Positions 1-7,330 are shown, numbered from the stretch's first letter. The stretch: 9,588 bases of DNA from Candidatus Rifleibacteriota bacterium (GCA_017526725.1 JAFXRA010000258.1:1-9588); one strand, 5' to 3'. Numbers and translations: made by a program. Notes: generated by a model from the sequence alone, not told the origin.

Positions 1-96
1 AGAGGGAGAAAAGCTGGAGTAGCAGCCTCTTTTAAAAATTCAATAACCTGGGATGAGCTGGCAAGACTAGTGGTTCCTGCCCCTAAGGAAGAATAA
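1..96 (+). CDS. C-terminal end of an unidentified protein (partial)
   Basis: Frame 1 is open from the first base and ends at a TAA at 94-96, giving 32 residues that finish ...ITWDELARLVVPAPKEE. The upstream part lies outside the window, so the family cannot be identified. The tail is mixed hydrophobic and charged, with no membrane segment or known motif. It is co-directional with the genes from 1712 onward but separated from them by the opposite-strand murJ. That it is coding rests on the open frame and protein-like composition only. No terminator hairpin with a T-run is visible after it; the next bases are a tandem repeat. Confidence 0.5.
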   Translation, partial: RGRKAGVAASFKNSITWDELARLVVPAPKEE

Positions 97-98
97 GG

Positions 99-159
99 GA
101 GTTGAGAGTTGAGAGTTGAGAATTGAGAACTAGTTACCGGTTGTCGGTTATCGGTTGCC
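99..159. repeat. two adjacent heptanucleotide tandem repeats
   Basis: Positions 99-126 hold four head-to-tail copies of GAGTTGA, the last with one change (GAATTGA). After seven bases, positions 134-159 hold three copies of a different heptamer of pattern TTRYCGG (TTACCGG, TTGTCGG, TTATCGG) and a partial fourth. They begin two bases after the stop codon of the preceding gene. The same seven-base period with two unrelated units recalls the short tandemly repeated repetitive sequences known from cyanobacteria and other bacteria. No function can be read from them. Confidence 0.85.
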
Positions 160-181
160 ATACAACCAGTAATAGGCAACA

Positions 182-217
182 CTTTTAACCCTTCTAACCC
201 TTTTAACTCTTCTAACA
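182..217. repeat. nonanucleotide tandem repeat, four copies
   Basis: There are four contiguous nine-base copies of pattern CTTYTAACN: CTTTTAACC, CTTCTAACC, CTTTTAACT and CTTCTAACA. Copies 1 and 3 differ by one base, as do 2 and 4, so the array may have grown by duplication of an 18-bp unit. It leads straight into copy A of the dispersed repeat. Confidence 0.85.
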
Positions 218-274
218 ATTCTCACAGATTGCGACAGCAATCGTCCCACAACGAAGTGTCTCACAGCGAAGCGT
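213..274. repeat. dispersed intergenic repeat, copy A
   Basis: This 62-bp block aligns without gaps in overall length to 7331-7392. The left 15 bases (TAACAATTCTCACAG) differ at 2 positions and the right 21 bases (254-274, ending CACAGCGAAGCGT) at 1. The middle 26 bases are diverged, but each copy keeps a small stem-loop there: GATTGC/GCAATC around GACA in this copy (227-242). Copy A also contains an internal near-duplicate, CACAACGAAGTGT (247-259) and CACAGCGAAGCGT (262-274). AAGTGT (254-259) pairs with ACACTT (276-281). It lies 14 bp beyond the murJ stop codon, just as copy B lies beyond the stop of the DUF234-type ATPase gene. Confidence 0.75.
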
Positions 275-288
275 AACACTTAATTCAG

Positions 289-1572
289 TTATCGTTTAAC
301 CAGGGTCATTATCAGCAGGATGACCAACTGGATAGAACCTGCAGAAACTGCTGCTATGGCAATTCCTCTCATACCATAAACAGGAACAGTAGAATAGCAT
401 AAATACAATTGAAGCAGAGCTGAAATCAAACCAGCTATAAAAGGTATTCTGTAGTTGCCTGCTGCAAAAAAGCCTCTATTGAGCATTAAATTCAATGACA
501 CGGGAAACAGCGCCAGAGAATACCATTTAAACAAACTTGCAGCCACATCTACATCTTCTATAGAGAATTTTCCACGCATAAATACAACTCTAACAATGAA
601 TTCAGCGCAGAACCAGATAACAGCAATAATTGGTAAAATTACGACAGAAGCTAATCCAAGAGATTTTGTCAGGAACCTGATTCTCTCTTTGCCCTGAAGC
701 AAACTTAAATTTGGCAAAATAACATGAGCAAGGCTGATAGCTATGATGCCAAGCGGCAGATTGAAAAGCTTTTCCGTATAATTTAGAGTTGAAATACCGC
801 CTTCACTGGTAGAAAGCAAATGACGCTCGTAAACCGGAATCAGCGGAAGTATTGAAATCCAAGCTATAACAGGAGCTGATGCATTCAGATAGTCAACAGC
901 TATAGAGTGTTTGTATACCAAAGCTTTCTTAAAGCCATTTTCTATCAGGCTGTCTTTATATATTAAATAAAACAGCCAAAGAACCTGAATCAAGGCTCCT
1001 ACTGTGTTTGCAACTGCAATAATTTCTATACTGCCTCCAGCAGCAATAAAGGTTCCAACAATTATGGAAATATTAACCAGCAAGGCACCAAACGCAGGTT
1101 TTGCGAAACTCAGTCTGGAATTAAGAAGTGAAGTCTGAACGCCGCTAAGCAGTCCTAGTGTCAGATATGGAATAAGTATAAGCCACATTCTGCGAAGAAC
1201 GGGTTCAAAACGGACATCAATCTCTGGCATCAGCAGAGTGCAGACAGAGTTTGTTCCCAAAGCCAGAATAATGCTTAAAACAAATCCCACCAGCAAAGTA
1301 ACCCAGAAAATGCTCCAAAAGGATTCTTGCAAAGCCTCTTTATTATCCTTATTTTTTACAAAAATAGGGACAGCTGCCCCTGAAACCAAGCCTTCGCTTA
1401 AAAATTTATATACGAGATCAGGCAGAACCATAACAGCAGTCAGCATATCTGCCTCAACCGATCTGCCGTAAAAAGCAGCTATAGCGGCAACCTTAATGAA
1501 CCCGCTGGCTCTAGATAAAGCAGTGAGTGCCGAAAGCGAAAAAAAGGATTTTAATATTCTTTCTAATTTCAT
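289..1572 (-). CDS. murJ: lipid II flippase MurJ (MATE/MOP-family), short form
   Basis: MurJ is an inner-membrane protein that flips the peptidoglycan precursor lipid II to the outer face. The 427 residues are almost entirely hydrophobic segments. Family landmarks are the N-terminal SRASGFIK (20-27), the stretch DLVYKFLSEGLVSGAAVPIF (52-71) matching the NLLRRLFAEGAFSQAFVP region of other MurJ proteins, and LNYTEKLFNLPLG (263-275) matching LNYADRLMQLPLG. The protein ends just after the segment GMRGIAIAAVSAGSIQLVIL, so it is about 80 residues shorter than the roughly 510-residue E. coli form and seems to lack its last two helices (13 and 14). Two arginines of the central cavity in E. coli MurJ (R24, R52) appear as K27 and K56; R21 is kept. 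The start matches family N-termini but has no Shine-Dalgarno sequence. It is divergent from the gene at 1712. Other MOP flippases such as Wzx are possible but fit less well. Confidence 0.88.
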   Translation of the reverse strand: MKLERILKSFFSLSALTALSRASGFIKVAAIAAFYGRSVEADMLTAVMVLPDLVYKFLSEGLVSGAAVPIFVKNKDNKEALQESFWSIFWVTLLVGFVLSIILALGTNSVCTLLMPEIDVRFEPVLRRMWLILIPYLTLGLLSGVQTSLLNSRLSFAKPAFGALLVNISIIVGTFIAAGGSIEIIAVANTVGALIQVLWLFYLIYKDSLIENGFKKALVYKHSIAVDYLNASAPVIAWISILPLIPVYERHLLSTSEGGISTLNYTEKLFNLPLGIIAISLAHVILPNLSLLQGKERIRFLTKSLGLASVVILPIIAVIWFCAEFIVRVVFMRGKFSIEDVDVAASLFKWYSLALFPVSLNLMLNRGFFAAGNYRIPFIAGLISALLQLYLCYSTVPVYGMRGIAIAAVSAGSIQLVILLIMTLVKR

Positions 1573-1581
1573 ATTTATTAA

Positions 1582-1610
1582 ATAATATAATAAAGTTTAC
1601 TCTGTTTGAA
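1582..1610 (-). promoter_or_regulatory. possible murJ promoter with very short leader
   Basis: On the minus strand TTCAAA (1605-1610) and TATTAT (1582-1587) are separated by 17 nt. Transcription would start near 1575, only about 3 nt before the murJ ATG, which would explain the missing ribosome binding site. The region is very A+T-rich, so a chance match is likely. Confidence 0.35.
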
Positions 1611-1629
1611 TAGTTATTATTAGCAAAAC

Positions 1630-1647
1630 TCAAGAAATAATTCTTGA
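1630..1647. repeat. 18-bp near-palindrome between divergent genes
   Basis: TCAAGAAATAATTCTTGA is symmetrical except for one central pair. It sits between murJ and the divergent gene at 1712, upstream of both. It could be an operator shared by the two genes, but no known regulator site is recognised. Confidence 0.4.
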
Positions 1648-1671
1648 ACATCATAATAAAAGCATTTAAAT

Positions 1672-1704
1672 TATAATTATAAATAGTTTTGAGAACTAAA
1701 AAGG
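1672..1704 (+). promoter_or_regulatory. possible -10 box and ribosome binding site of the 1712 gene
   Basis: TATAAT (1672-1677) is a perfect -10 hexamer, but no good -35 lies 16-18 nt upstream (TTGAAC at 1644-1649 is 22 nt away). AAAAAGG (1698-1704) ends 7 nt before the ATG at 1712 and supports that start. Confidence 0.4.
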
Positions 1705-1711
1705 TACAAAT

Positions 1712-2509
1712 ATGTCTCATTCACGTTCAGGAAATTCTTCTGGAAGTTTTATTACATTTCTAATTCCCTTTTTATTAATGGTTGGCGTAGTAATTTATGT
1801 AGTTTATCAGGATAAAAAGCGAAAAAAAGCATTAAATGATTTCTGCATAAGAAACGGTATGACCTACCAGGACAAAGTTATCACTTTGCCATCTACAGCA
1901 CAGCGGTTCGCCATCGTAAATCTTGGAGCTGAAAGAACAATTTCCAGTGTAATGTCGGGAACAAGAAATAATATTAAATTTTATATTTTTGAAGTTACTT
2001 CAGAACAGCTTAATAGTTCTCAGGGTTCTAGAAACAGAAAACACAACGCATGTCTAGGTCATACAGTCTGCTTAATGATAAATACCCAAACAAGGTTTCC
2101 CAGTTTTTATTTAAGAGATTCAAGCGATAAACTTCCAAAAACATTCCAGTTTCTCGGAATGGAAATTCCAGTCCCCAACCCTTATAACCTAGGAATAGAT
2201 ATATTAAACCCAGACAAAAAATATGAAAAAAAGGGTGGAAAAAATATTGAACTTACAGACTATCCTGATTTTTGCAGCGATTTTGTTTTGAAAGGCTGCA
2301 ATGAAGAAGAAGTATACCAATACTTCACACCAGAAAGAATAAACGCATTTATGGATAATCATCAGCCTGGTTACCAATATGAAGCTAAAGAAGACTGCTT
2401 TATGGTCTCTAAGCCATATGTAACAGATTTGGATGGACGATTAGATCTTTTCAAAAAATCAATGGTTATTTATAATAGTTTAATATCTACTCCAAATAAT
2501 CCCACATAA
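1712..2509 (+). CDS. single-pass membrane protein of unknown function, DUF3137-like
   Basis: The 265-residue protein starts with a short Ser/Gly-rich tail, one membrane helix (about 14-32) and a basic stop-transfer cluster (QDKKRKK, 33-39), so the bulk is probably cytosolic. The soluble part has a recognisable order. A helix ends in a GMTY turn (50-53), followed by a beta-rich stretch with VMSGTRNNIKFYIFEV (80-95), a TVCLMINTQTRFPSFYLR stretch (118-135), and a C-terminal half with FVLKGCNEEEVYQYFTPE (191-208). This G-x-x-N/K-F-x-I-F-x-[VY] / QT-x-x-x-P-x-F-x-L-R / F-x-[VL]-x-G-x-[DN] layout resembles bacterial DUF3137-like membrane proteins. That assignment is from memory of the pattern and not certain. 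It is divergent from murJ. No catalytic motif is visible and I propose no function. The next gene has its own promoter, so this is probably a single-gene unit. Confidence 0.85.
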   Translation: MSHSRSGNSSGSFITFLIPFLLMVGVVIYVVYQDKKRKKALNDFCIRNGMTYQDKVITLPSTAQRFAIVNLGAERTISSVMSGTRNNIKFYIFEVTSEQLNSSQGSRNRKHNACLGHTVCLMINTQTRFPSFYLRDSSDKLPKTFQFLGMEIPVPNPYNLGIDILNPDKKYEKKGGKNIELTDYPDFCSDFVLKGCNEEEVYQYFTPERINAFMDNHQPGYQYEAKEDCFMVSKPYVTDLDGRLDLFKKSMVIYNSLISTPNNPT

Positions 2510-2537
2510 CGGTTATTACCCCTCATATAAGTTATAT

Positions 2538-2567
2538 TTGACAGTATCAAATAAGCAATGATATAAT
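2538..2567 (+). promoter_or_regulatory. consensus sigma-70 promoter of the multi-parvulin gene
   Basis: A perfect TTGACA (2538-2543) and a perfect TATAAT (2562-2567) are 18 nt apart, and the -10 is extended (TGATATAAT). The start site would be near 2574, giving a leader of about 70 nt. AAGAGGTGG (2626-2634) serves as the ribosome binding site 9 nt before the ATG at 2644. Such a strong promoter fits an abundant envelope chaperone. Confidence 0.85.
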
Positions 2568-2643
2568 TTTCGCACTTATATGCGGATAAAGATTTTTTAG
2601 CTTCATATAGTGTACAATATGTTTCAAGAGGTGGCCGACAAGT

Positions 2644-5301
2644 ATGTCTAATCCAGAATTGTCTGAAATCAAGACAAATGATGCTTATTCTAAAAAAGCA
2701 AAAGTAAAAAACAAACCAATTCCTAAGTTTATGTCTATGACATGGCTTAGGATTCACATGAAAGCAATAATTTTGGCTGTTGTTATAACTTTTGTGATTT
2801 CGCTTTTCTTTATCGGATATGGTACAAGAATTGAAAATCAAGAACGCGAAAAGCAAGATTCTTCATTAAGAGCAGAAACTGTTAATAGAGCAAATACAAA
2901 GTTCGCTCTTCCAGCAAAGCTTGCTGACAAAGGGAATGTACCGGCTGTAATTGTATCCTATAATGCCAACAACTCTTCTTTTACAGCTACAATAGATACA
3001 AAAACAATCAATAGAGTTTTGAAGGGAACCGAAGAATACTCAAAACTCAGCAATATGCCTGAAGGTATAAAAAAATTCTATTCTACTTCTTTAAAAGAAA
3101 GTGTTATAGACAATCTTATTAAGATTAATCTAATCGACCTTTATGCAAAAGCTAACAATATGGTTTCACTTAATACTCTTAACTCAACCATCGATAACAG
3201 CATAAACGATGAAATAAGAGCCAACAGTAGAGAATTCGAATATAAGCTCATAACCAATGGTTTAACAGCAGAAGACTATAAGCAGGAAAAAATGAAACAA
3301 ATGGTTTTAAGAACTGTTTATACCAATACTGTTAATTCAGTAAATCCTGCGAGTGCAACTGAAGATTACTTAAAAGCCTATTATGAAAGCCATAAAAATT
3401 ACTTTAAGAAAGATAACGAAATCAGCTTTGATTATCTGCTTATATCTCCATCTGCATTAGTAGATTCTGTCAATATTACAGATGAACAGATCAATGCTTA
3501 TTATGAAGCTAATAAAGCAACCCTTTTAAGTTCTGAACGAGCAGAAGTTTATCATATTTTCATTAATACAAAAGATGCTAACTACATTAATTCAATGATA
3601 GTAAGCGAAACAGACCTTCAGAATGAATACAACAAGAATGTTTCCAGATTCACTGAACCAGAACAGGTTAAAGCTAGCCACATTCTTATAAAGCCTCGTG
3701 GTGAAGGCGATGAAGAACAAAAGTTTGAAGAAGCTAAAAAAGTTATTCAGGCCTTATATGAAAAAGCAAAAAATGGTGAAGACTTTGCTAAGTTAGCTAC
3801 CGAAAATTCAGAAGACCCAGGTTCTGCTAAAAATGGCGGAGATTTAGGTTTCTTCGGCAGAAATGCAATGGTTAAAGAATTTGAAAACGCAGCATTTTCA
3901 GCAGAAGTTGGCTCTGTAACAGAACCAGTCAGAACTTCTTACGGCTATCATATTATAAAAGTTGAAGCTAAGAATCCTGAAAAAGTTAAACCTTTCAGCG
4001 AAGTTAAAGACTTGTTGATGCAAGAAGCAAAAGAAAAAGAAGCTGCCAGCAAAGCTGAATTTACAATAAATAATCTATACCAGAAACTCTTTGCTAGTAA
4101 CATTCAGAATTTTGCTGAAATTGCAGCCTCTATGTCCAAGAAACCTTCAAAAGGCAAACTTCCATTGTTCTTCAAGGGTGAAATTACAGATGATTATTCA
4201 GCAGAAGATAAAGCCTTGTTAAAAGATGAAATCTGTGATGGCTATGATTATATAGTTCCAGAAATTGAAGCTGAAGTTTTCAAATTGAAAGAAGGAGACA
4301 CTTCTGAAGTTATAAAGACTCAGAATGGTTATCACCTTTTCAAACTAGTAAAATTTGAAAAGCCAACAGAACTGAAGCTGACAGAAAGCCTGAAAGCTAA
4401 AATAACCGGAATTCTTTCTAATAAAACTTCTGAAGAAGAAGCTGCTAAGTTAGCAGATAAACTTGTAAAAGAAAATGCTTCTGCTTCAATAGAAGATATG
4501 GTTAAAGCTTATGGGAAAGAAGAAGGCGAAAAGAAGCACAGTTATAAAGACATAGCTTTCTCTGAAAGCCCTGGCTCTTCAGCCAATTTATATGAAGGCA
4601 TGGGATTGTTCTCCGACAACGGTCACCTTTATCTGCCAGAATTCCATAAGGCTCTGCTTTCAGCAATAAAAGCCAATAACCTTAACACTTATCTGCCGCC
4701 TTTCAAGACTCAATTCGGTTGGAATATCGTAAAAATTACTGAATACAAAAAAGACCTGTATGAACCTTTTGAAAACGTCAGAGACAGCATAAGAAGAATT
4801 GTTACATTTGAACCATCTGATAATGAAATCAACAAGTTCTTTGATGAAAACAAGAGCATGTTTGATACTAAGGCTACAAGAACCATCAGACAGATCATCT
4901 GTGACAAAGCAACTGCGGAAAAAGTTTATAGTGAATTAACCAAAGGTGCAGGTTTCTCAATGTTAGCCAGAACTTATTCTACTGATAGTACTGCTGCATT
5001 CGGCGGTTTGATGTCACCAACAACTAAAGGACAATACACCGCTGTTCTTGACAACGAAATCTGGAAATTAAAAGTCGGTGAATATACTAAACCAATAGAA
5101 ACTCCTTACGGATGGGTTGTAGCAATGTTGGAAAGTGAAACTCCAGAAATAAAGAGTGAACTTAATGATAGTATAAAGAAAAGAATTAAATCCAATTTCG
5201 TAAATACTTACCAGCAGGAAGCCTGGGGTTACTTCATCAAAGGTTTGATGAATCAGGCATACATTGTTCGTAATCAAGAAATTATTGATTTAATCGAATG
5301 A
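2644..5301 (+). CDS. membrane-anchored SurA/PpiC-type peptidyl-prolyl isomerase with multiple parvulin-like repeats
   Basis: This is probably a periplasmic or extracytoplasmic foldase/chaperone with 885 residues. A basic cytosolic tail of about 40 residues is followed by one membrane helix (41-59), then a helical SurA_N-like chaperone part (about 115-250). One complete parvulin domain follows (about 340-442): it has ASHILI (344-349), the [18 protein letters not shown] stretch (389-406) and YGYHIIKV (433-440), with both conserved histidines (H346, H436). The remainder looks like degenerate copies of the same fold. Their C-terminal ends read NGYHLFKL (561-568), FGWNIVKI (691-698) and YGWVVAML (822-829), and the last has a full-length outline (about 745-830) that starts RTIRQIICD. 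The last two lack the histidine of the YGYH motif, so they probably bind clients rather than isomerise them. It is much longer than SurA (about 430 residues). It resembles PpiD in topology. It ends at a TGA followed by a strong terminator. Confidence 0.88.
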   Translation: MSNPELSEIKTNDAYSKKAKVKNKPIPKFMSMTWLRIHMKAIILAVVITFVISLFFIGYGTRIENQEREKQDSSLRAETVNRANTKFALPAKLADKGNVPAVIVSYNANNSSFTATIDTKTINRVLKGTEEYSKLSNMPEGIKKFYSTSLKESVIDNLIKINLIDLYAKANNMVSLNTLNSTIDNSINDEIRANSREFEYKLITNGLTAEDYKQEKMKQMVLRTVYTNTVNSVNPASATEDYLKAYYESHKNYFKKDNEISFDYLLISPSALVDSVNITDEQINAYYEANKATLLSSERAEVYHIFINTKDANYINSMIVSETDLQNEYNKNVSRFTEPEQVKASHILIKPRGEGDEEQKFEEAKKVIQALYEKAKNGEDFAKLATENSEDPGSAKNGGDLGFFGRNAMVKEFENAAFSAEVGSVTEPVRTSYGYHIIKVEAKNPEKVKPFSEVKDLLMQEAKEKEAASKAEFTINNLYQKLFASNIQNFAEIAASMSKKPSKGKLPLFFKGEITDDYSAEDKALLKDEICDGYDYIVPEIEAEVFKLKEGDTSEVIKTQNGYHLFKLVKFEKPTELKLTESLKAKITGILSNKTSEEEAAKLADKLVKENASASIEDMVKAYGKEEGEKKHSYKDIAFSESPGSSANLYEGMGLFSDNGHLYLPEFHKALLSAIKANNLNTYLPPFKTQFGWNIVKITEYKKDLYEPFENVRDSIRRIVTFEPSDNEINKFFDENKSMFDTKATRTIRQIICDKATAEKVYSELTKGAGFSMLARTYSTDSTAAFGGLMSPTTKGQYTAVLDNEIWKLKVGEYTKPIETPYGWVVAMLESETPEIKSELNDSIKKRIKSNFVNTYQQEAWGYFIKGLMNQAYIVRNQEIIDLIE

Positions 5302-5328
5302 TAATTCAACTAAGTTGTATTAGATAAT

Positions 5329-5360
5329 AAAAAGGCGGACTCTTAACAGTTCGCCTTTTT
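5329..5360 (+). terminator. Rho-independent terminator after the isomerase gene
   Basis: AAAAAGGCGGAC (5329-5340) pairs with GTTCGCCTTTTT (5349-5360) around the 8-nt loop TCTTAACA: 12 pairs including one G-U, ending in a T-run. It lies between the isomerase stop (5301) and rqcP (5382). I see no convincing promoter between it and rqcP, so rqcP-rsmA may depend on read-through or on a promoter hidden in the preceding coding end. Confidence 0.85.
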
Positions 5361-5381
5361 ATATTTAGAGGGAGGTATTCA

Positions 5382-5687
5382 ATGAGATTAGACAAATACT
5401 TACAAGTAACCGGACTTATAAAACGCAGAACCTTATCAAACGAAGCCTGTAAGCTTGGCTTAGTTAGTGTTAACTCTGTAAAAGCAAAACCTACCAAAGA
5501 AATAGCTGTTGGCGATATTATTGATATAAAGCTAGCCAAAAGAGAGATACAGATTAAAGTATTGCAGCTGGTTACAGGAAATTCCATAAAAAAGAGCATT
5601 AGAGACGAATACTTCACTATATTAATAGATAAAGAAAGAAAACCCGCTGAAAATGAAGATTTCTGGGAGTCAGACAAAGATGAATAG
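5382..5687 (+). CDS. rqcP: RqcP-like S4-domain RNA-binding protein (YabO/Hsp15 family)
   Basis: This 101-residue protein opens with MRLDKYLQVTGLIKRRTLSN (1-20), closely matching the start of Bacillus RqcP/YabO. The whole first 60 residues form an S4 RNA-binding fold: a helix-turn-helix with K14 R15 R16, then the beta hairpin around VSVNSVKAKPTKEIAVGD (28-45). RqcP works with RqcH on stalled 50S ribosomal subunits, where it helps add alanine tails to the trapped chain. The related Hsp15 also binds 50S-nascent chain complexes. The C-terminal 15 residues are acidic (ENEDFWESDKDE). The start is set by a strong GAGGGAGGT (5368-5376), 5 nt before the ATG. The stop overlaps the start of rsmA by 8 nt, so the two are translationally coupled ribosome-related genes. 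Telling RqcP from other short S4 proteins by sequence alone is imperfect. Confidence 0.82.
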   Translation: MRLDKYLQVTGLIKRRTLSNEACKLGLVSVNSVKAKPTKEIAVGDIIDIKLAKREIQIKVLQLVTGNSIKKSIRDEYFTILIDKERKPAENEDFWESDKDE

Positions 5688-6483
5688 ACCTTTTAGAAAC
5701 AACTGTAATTTCATAAAAGCCAAAAAGTCATTAGGTCAGAATTTTTGCATAGATGAAAGAATTCCTAATGAAATTATAAAAGAATTGGCTCCTGATAAAG
5801 ACTTTTGCATATGGGAAATAGGCCCAGGCAAAGGTGCTTTAACCAAGCGTCTAATCGAAACAGGTGCAGATATTCACCTTTTTGAAATAGACAAAAGAAT
5901 GGAAGAAATACTTGAAAGTCTATGCCCCAAAGAAAACATAACCTGGGGTGATTTCTTAGAATTAGACATCAATGAGCTTCCTGTTCCTACAAAACCACTA
6001 CTGGTTTGCGGTAATCTGCCATACTATTGCGGAACTCATATTATTAAACAATTCTTAGAAAAGGGCCCCACCCCTACTCGCTTAGTTTTTTTGCTACAGC
6101 ATGAAGTAGCTCTTAAAGCCAGTGTAGCGGTAAATCATAAAGAATACAGCTATCTCAGTGTACACACTGCTCTATTTGCCAAAGCAAGAATAGGTAATAA
6201 ATACGGCCCCGCTTCTTTTGTTCCTCAACCCAAAATAGACAGCAGCGTATTAATTCTTGAGCCATTCCAATTAACTGAAGAAGAACGCCGGAAACGCATC
6301 AAAGCATTGAAATATATTTCTGCTCTATTTACTCAAAGACGAAAAATGGCTTTATCTACATTGAAGAAAACTTTTTCTGAAACAAACTGGGCTGAACGAT
6401 TTGCCAAATTGGGTATAGATGAAAAAGCTAGACCAGAAAACATTTCACCAGAGCAGTTTTTGAAATTATTTGACAATTTGTAA
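5680..6483 (+). CDS. rsmA: 16S rRNA (adenine1518-N6/adenine1519-N6)-dimethyltransferase RsmA (KsgA)
   Basis: RsmA dimethylates the two adjacent adenines in helix 45 of 16S rRNA during late 30S assembly, using S-adenosylmethionine. In the 267-residue reading all family motifs are present: KKSLGQNF (15-22), EIGPGKGALT (46-55, SAM binding), FEIDKRM (68-74), GDFLELD (90-96), the catalytic GNLPYY (111-116), FVPQPKIDSSV (180-190) and LFTQRRKM (216-223), with a normal C-terminal helical domain. I chose ATG 5680 rather than the in-frame ATG 5653. It has GGGAG (5665-5669) 10 nt upstream, it gives the usual family length and N-terminus, and it limits the overlap with rqcP to 8 nt. The Q-K-E of many family members is Q-H-E here (140-142), a mild change. 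It converges with the phosphoesterase gene after 42 bp, with no clear terminator between. Confidence 0.95.
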   Translation: MNRPFRNNCNFIKAKKSLGQNFCIDERIPNEIIKELAPDKDFCIWEIGPGKGALTKRLIETGADIHLFEIDKRMEEILESLCPKENITWGDFLELDINELPVPTKPLLVCGNLPYYCGTHIIKQFLEKGPTPTRLVFLLQHEVALKASVAVNHKEYSYLSVHTALFAKARIGNKYGPASFVPQPKIDSSVLILEPFQLTEEERRKRIKALKYISALFTQRRKMALSTLKKTFSETNWAERFAKLGIDEKARPENISPEQFLKLFDNL

Positions 6484-6525
6484 GACTATTATTTCTTTAT
6501 AGTTATTTTAAATCAGGAAAAGCTT

Positions 6526-7272
6526 TCACTCCCAGAATAAAACTTCTGTGTAAACTGAGTCGACACATTTAACTCCCTCAGTAAGAAGCTTTCCTGATGA
6601 AAGTCTATTATGCCCGATAACCTGCGTAATATCGTTTCCAAAGAAGTTTTCTTCGCCTTCCCATTCAGTAGAGTCTGCCCAGACAATAGAACCGCAACTT
6701 CCATTGAAACCGCCTCTTGCAGGACCGACAAGCCAAAGAATCCGACGTAAAAGAACTCCATATTCTAGCTCTTTATATTTTAGAATAAGATTATTAAATA
6801 ATCCGCCTAAAATTGTTATTTGTAAAGAATTATCACCCAAATCAAGCTTTTGCTTAACCAACTCAGCCCATTTCCTTAAAATACCAGCATGAGAAAAGAA
6901 TATTTTTTCATTGTTGAGCTGAATATATTCGGTCATTTGAAACAAAGAAATGTTTTCTTCAAAATGATTTTGATAAATATCGAACATTTCTCCATGAGTT
7001 TGTCTGGAACAGCCTAATCGTAAAAGATAACCTATATCGTGGTTTCCTAATAAGAGTACAACTTTATCTGGATATTCTTTTTTAAATTTCAAGATTTCTA
7101 AAAAATTATTAAGTTCGATTCCTCTGTTTAAAAGCCCCTTAAAGGTATAAGAATCAAGATAATCCCCTAAAAAGACAACTTCATCTACAGAATCAATTTT
7201 TTCCTTTACTGTCTTCCAGAATGATTTGCCATGAACATCAGGGACAACAGCTATCTTTTTTACGATTTTCAT
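6526..7272 (-). CDS. calcineurin-type metallophosphoesterase (ApaH/PPP superfamily)
   Basis: The 248-residue cytosolic enzyme carries the full set of two-metal phosphoesterase motifs in order: DVHG (12-15), GDYLDSY (36-42), GNHD (76-79), SHAG (127-130) and GHN (220-222). These supply the aspartates, asparagine and histidines that hold the metals. GDYLDSY replaces the GDxVDRG of classical PPP phosphatases and ApaH, so the arginine that usually contacts the phosphate at that place is absent. The substrate (protein phosphate, dinucleoside polyphosphate or other) cannot be told from sequence. The start is supported by AAAGGT (7279-7284 on the minus strand), 6 nt upstream, and by a consensus promoter just beyond. 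It stands tail to tail with rsmA. An ApaH-family enzyme also follows rsmA in the enterobacterial surA cluster, but here the gene is inverted and independently transcribed. Confidence 0.9.
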   Translation of the reverse strand: MKIVKKIAVVPDVHGKSFWKTVKEKIDSVDEVVFLGDYLDSYTFKGLLNRGIELNNFLEILKFKKEYPDKVVLLLGNHDIGYLLRLGCSRQTHGEMFDIYQNHFEENISLFQMTEYIQLNNEKIFFSHAGILRKWAELVKQKLDLGDNSLQITILGGLFNNLILKYKELEYGVLLRRILWLVGPARGGFNGSCGSIVWADSTEWEGEENFFGNDITQVIGHNRLSSGKLLTEGVKCVDSVYTEVLFWE

Positions 7273-7295
7273 AATTATACCTTTATTTCTTGGCT

Positions 7296-7323
7296 ATTAT
7301 AGTCAGATAAATTAAAGTGTCAA
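7296..7323 (-). promoter_or_regulatory. consensus sigma-70 promoter of the phosphoesterase gene
   Basis: Reading leftward, TTGACA (7318-7323) and TATAAT (7296-7301) are both perfect, with a 16-nt spacer. The start site would be near 7289, leaving a leader of about 17 nt that contains the ribosome binding site. Copy B of the dispersed repeat begins 8 bp upstream of the -35 box. Confidence 0.85.
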
Positions 7324-7330
7324 ACAATTA

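Noticed and set aside
99..217. CRISPR array
   Set aside because: The units are 7-9 bases, contiguous and without spacers; no cas gene is seen.
213..300. Integron attC-like site suggested by TAACAATTC and GCGAAGCG words
   Set aside because: The conserved RYYYAAC and GTTRRRY core sites are not found in the required pairing, the second copy does not share them, and no integrase or cassette array is present.
5653..5679. Upstream ATG of rsmA at 5653
   Set aside because: No ribosome binding site, a 35-bp overlap with rqcP and extra residues absent from the family; ATG 5680 has a site and the usual N-terminus.
6512..6597. Inverted repeat TCAGGAAAAGCT / AGCTTTCCTGA near the rsmA-phosphoesterase junction as a terminator
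   Set aside because: The right arm lies inside the phosphoesterase coding region, the loop is about 60 nt, the arms differ by one inserted base and no T-run follows.
6526..7272. Calling the phosphoesterase ApaH
   Set aside because: GDYLDSY replaces the GDxVDRG motif and the overall sequence is not clearly ApaH; only the superfamily is supported.
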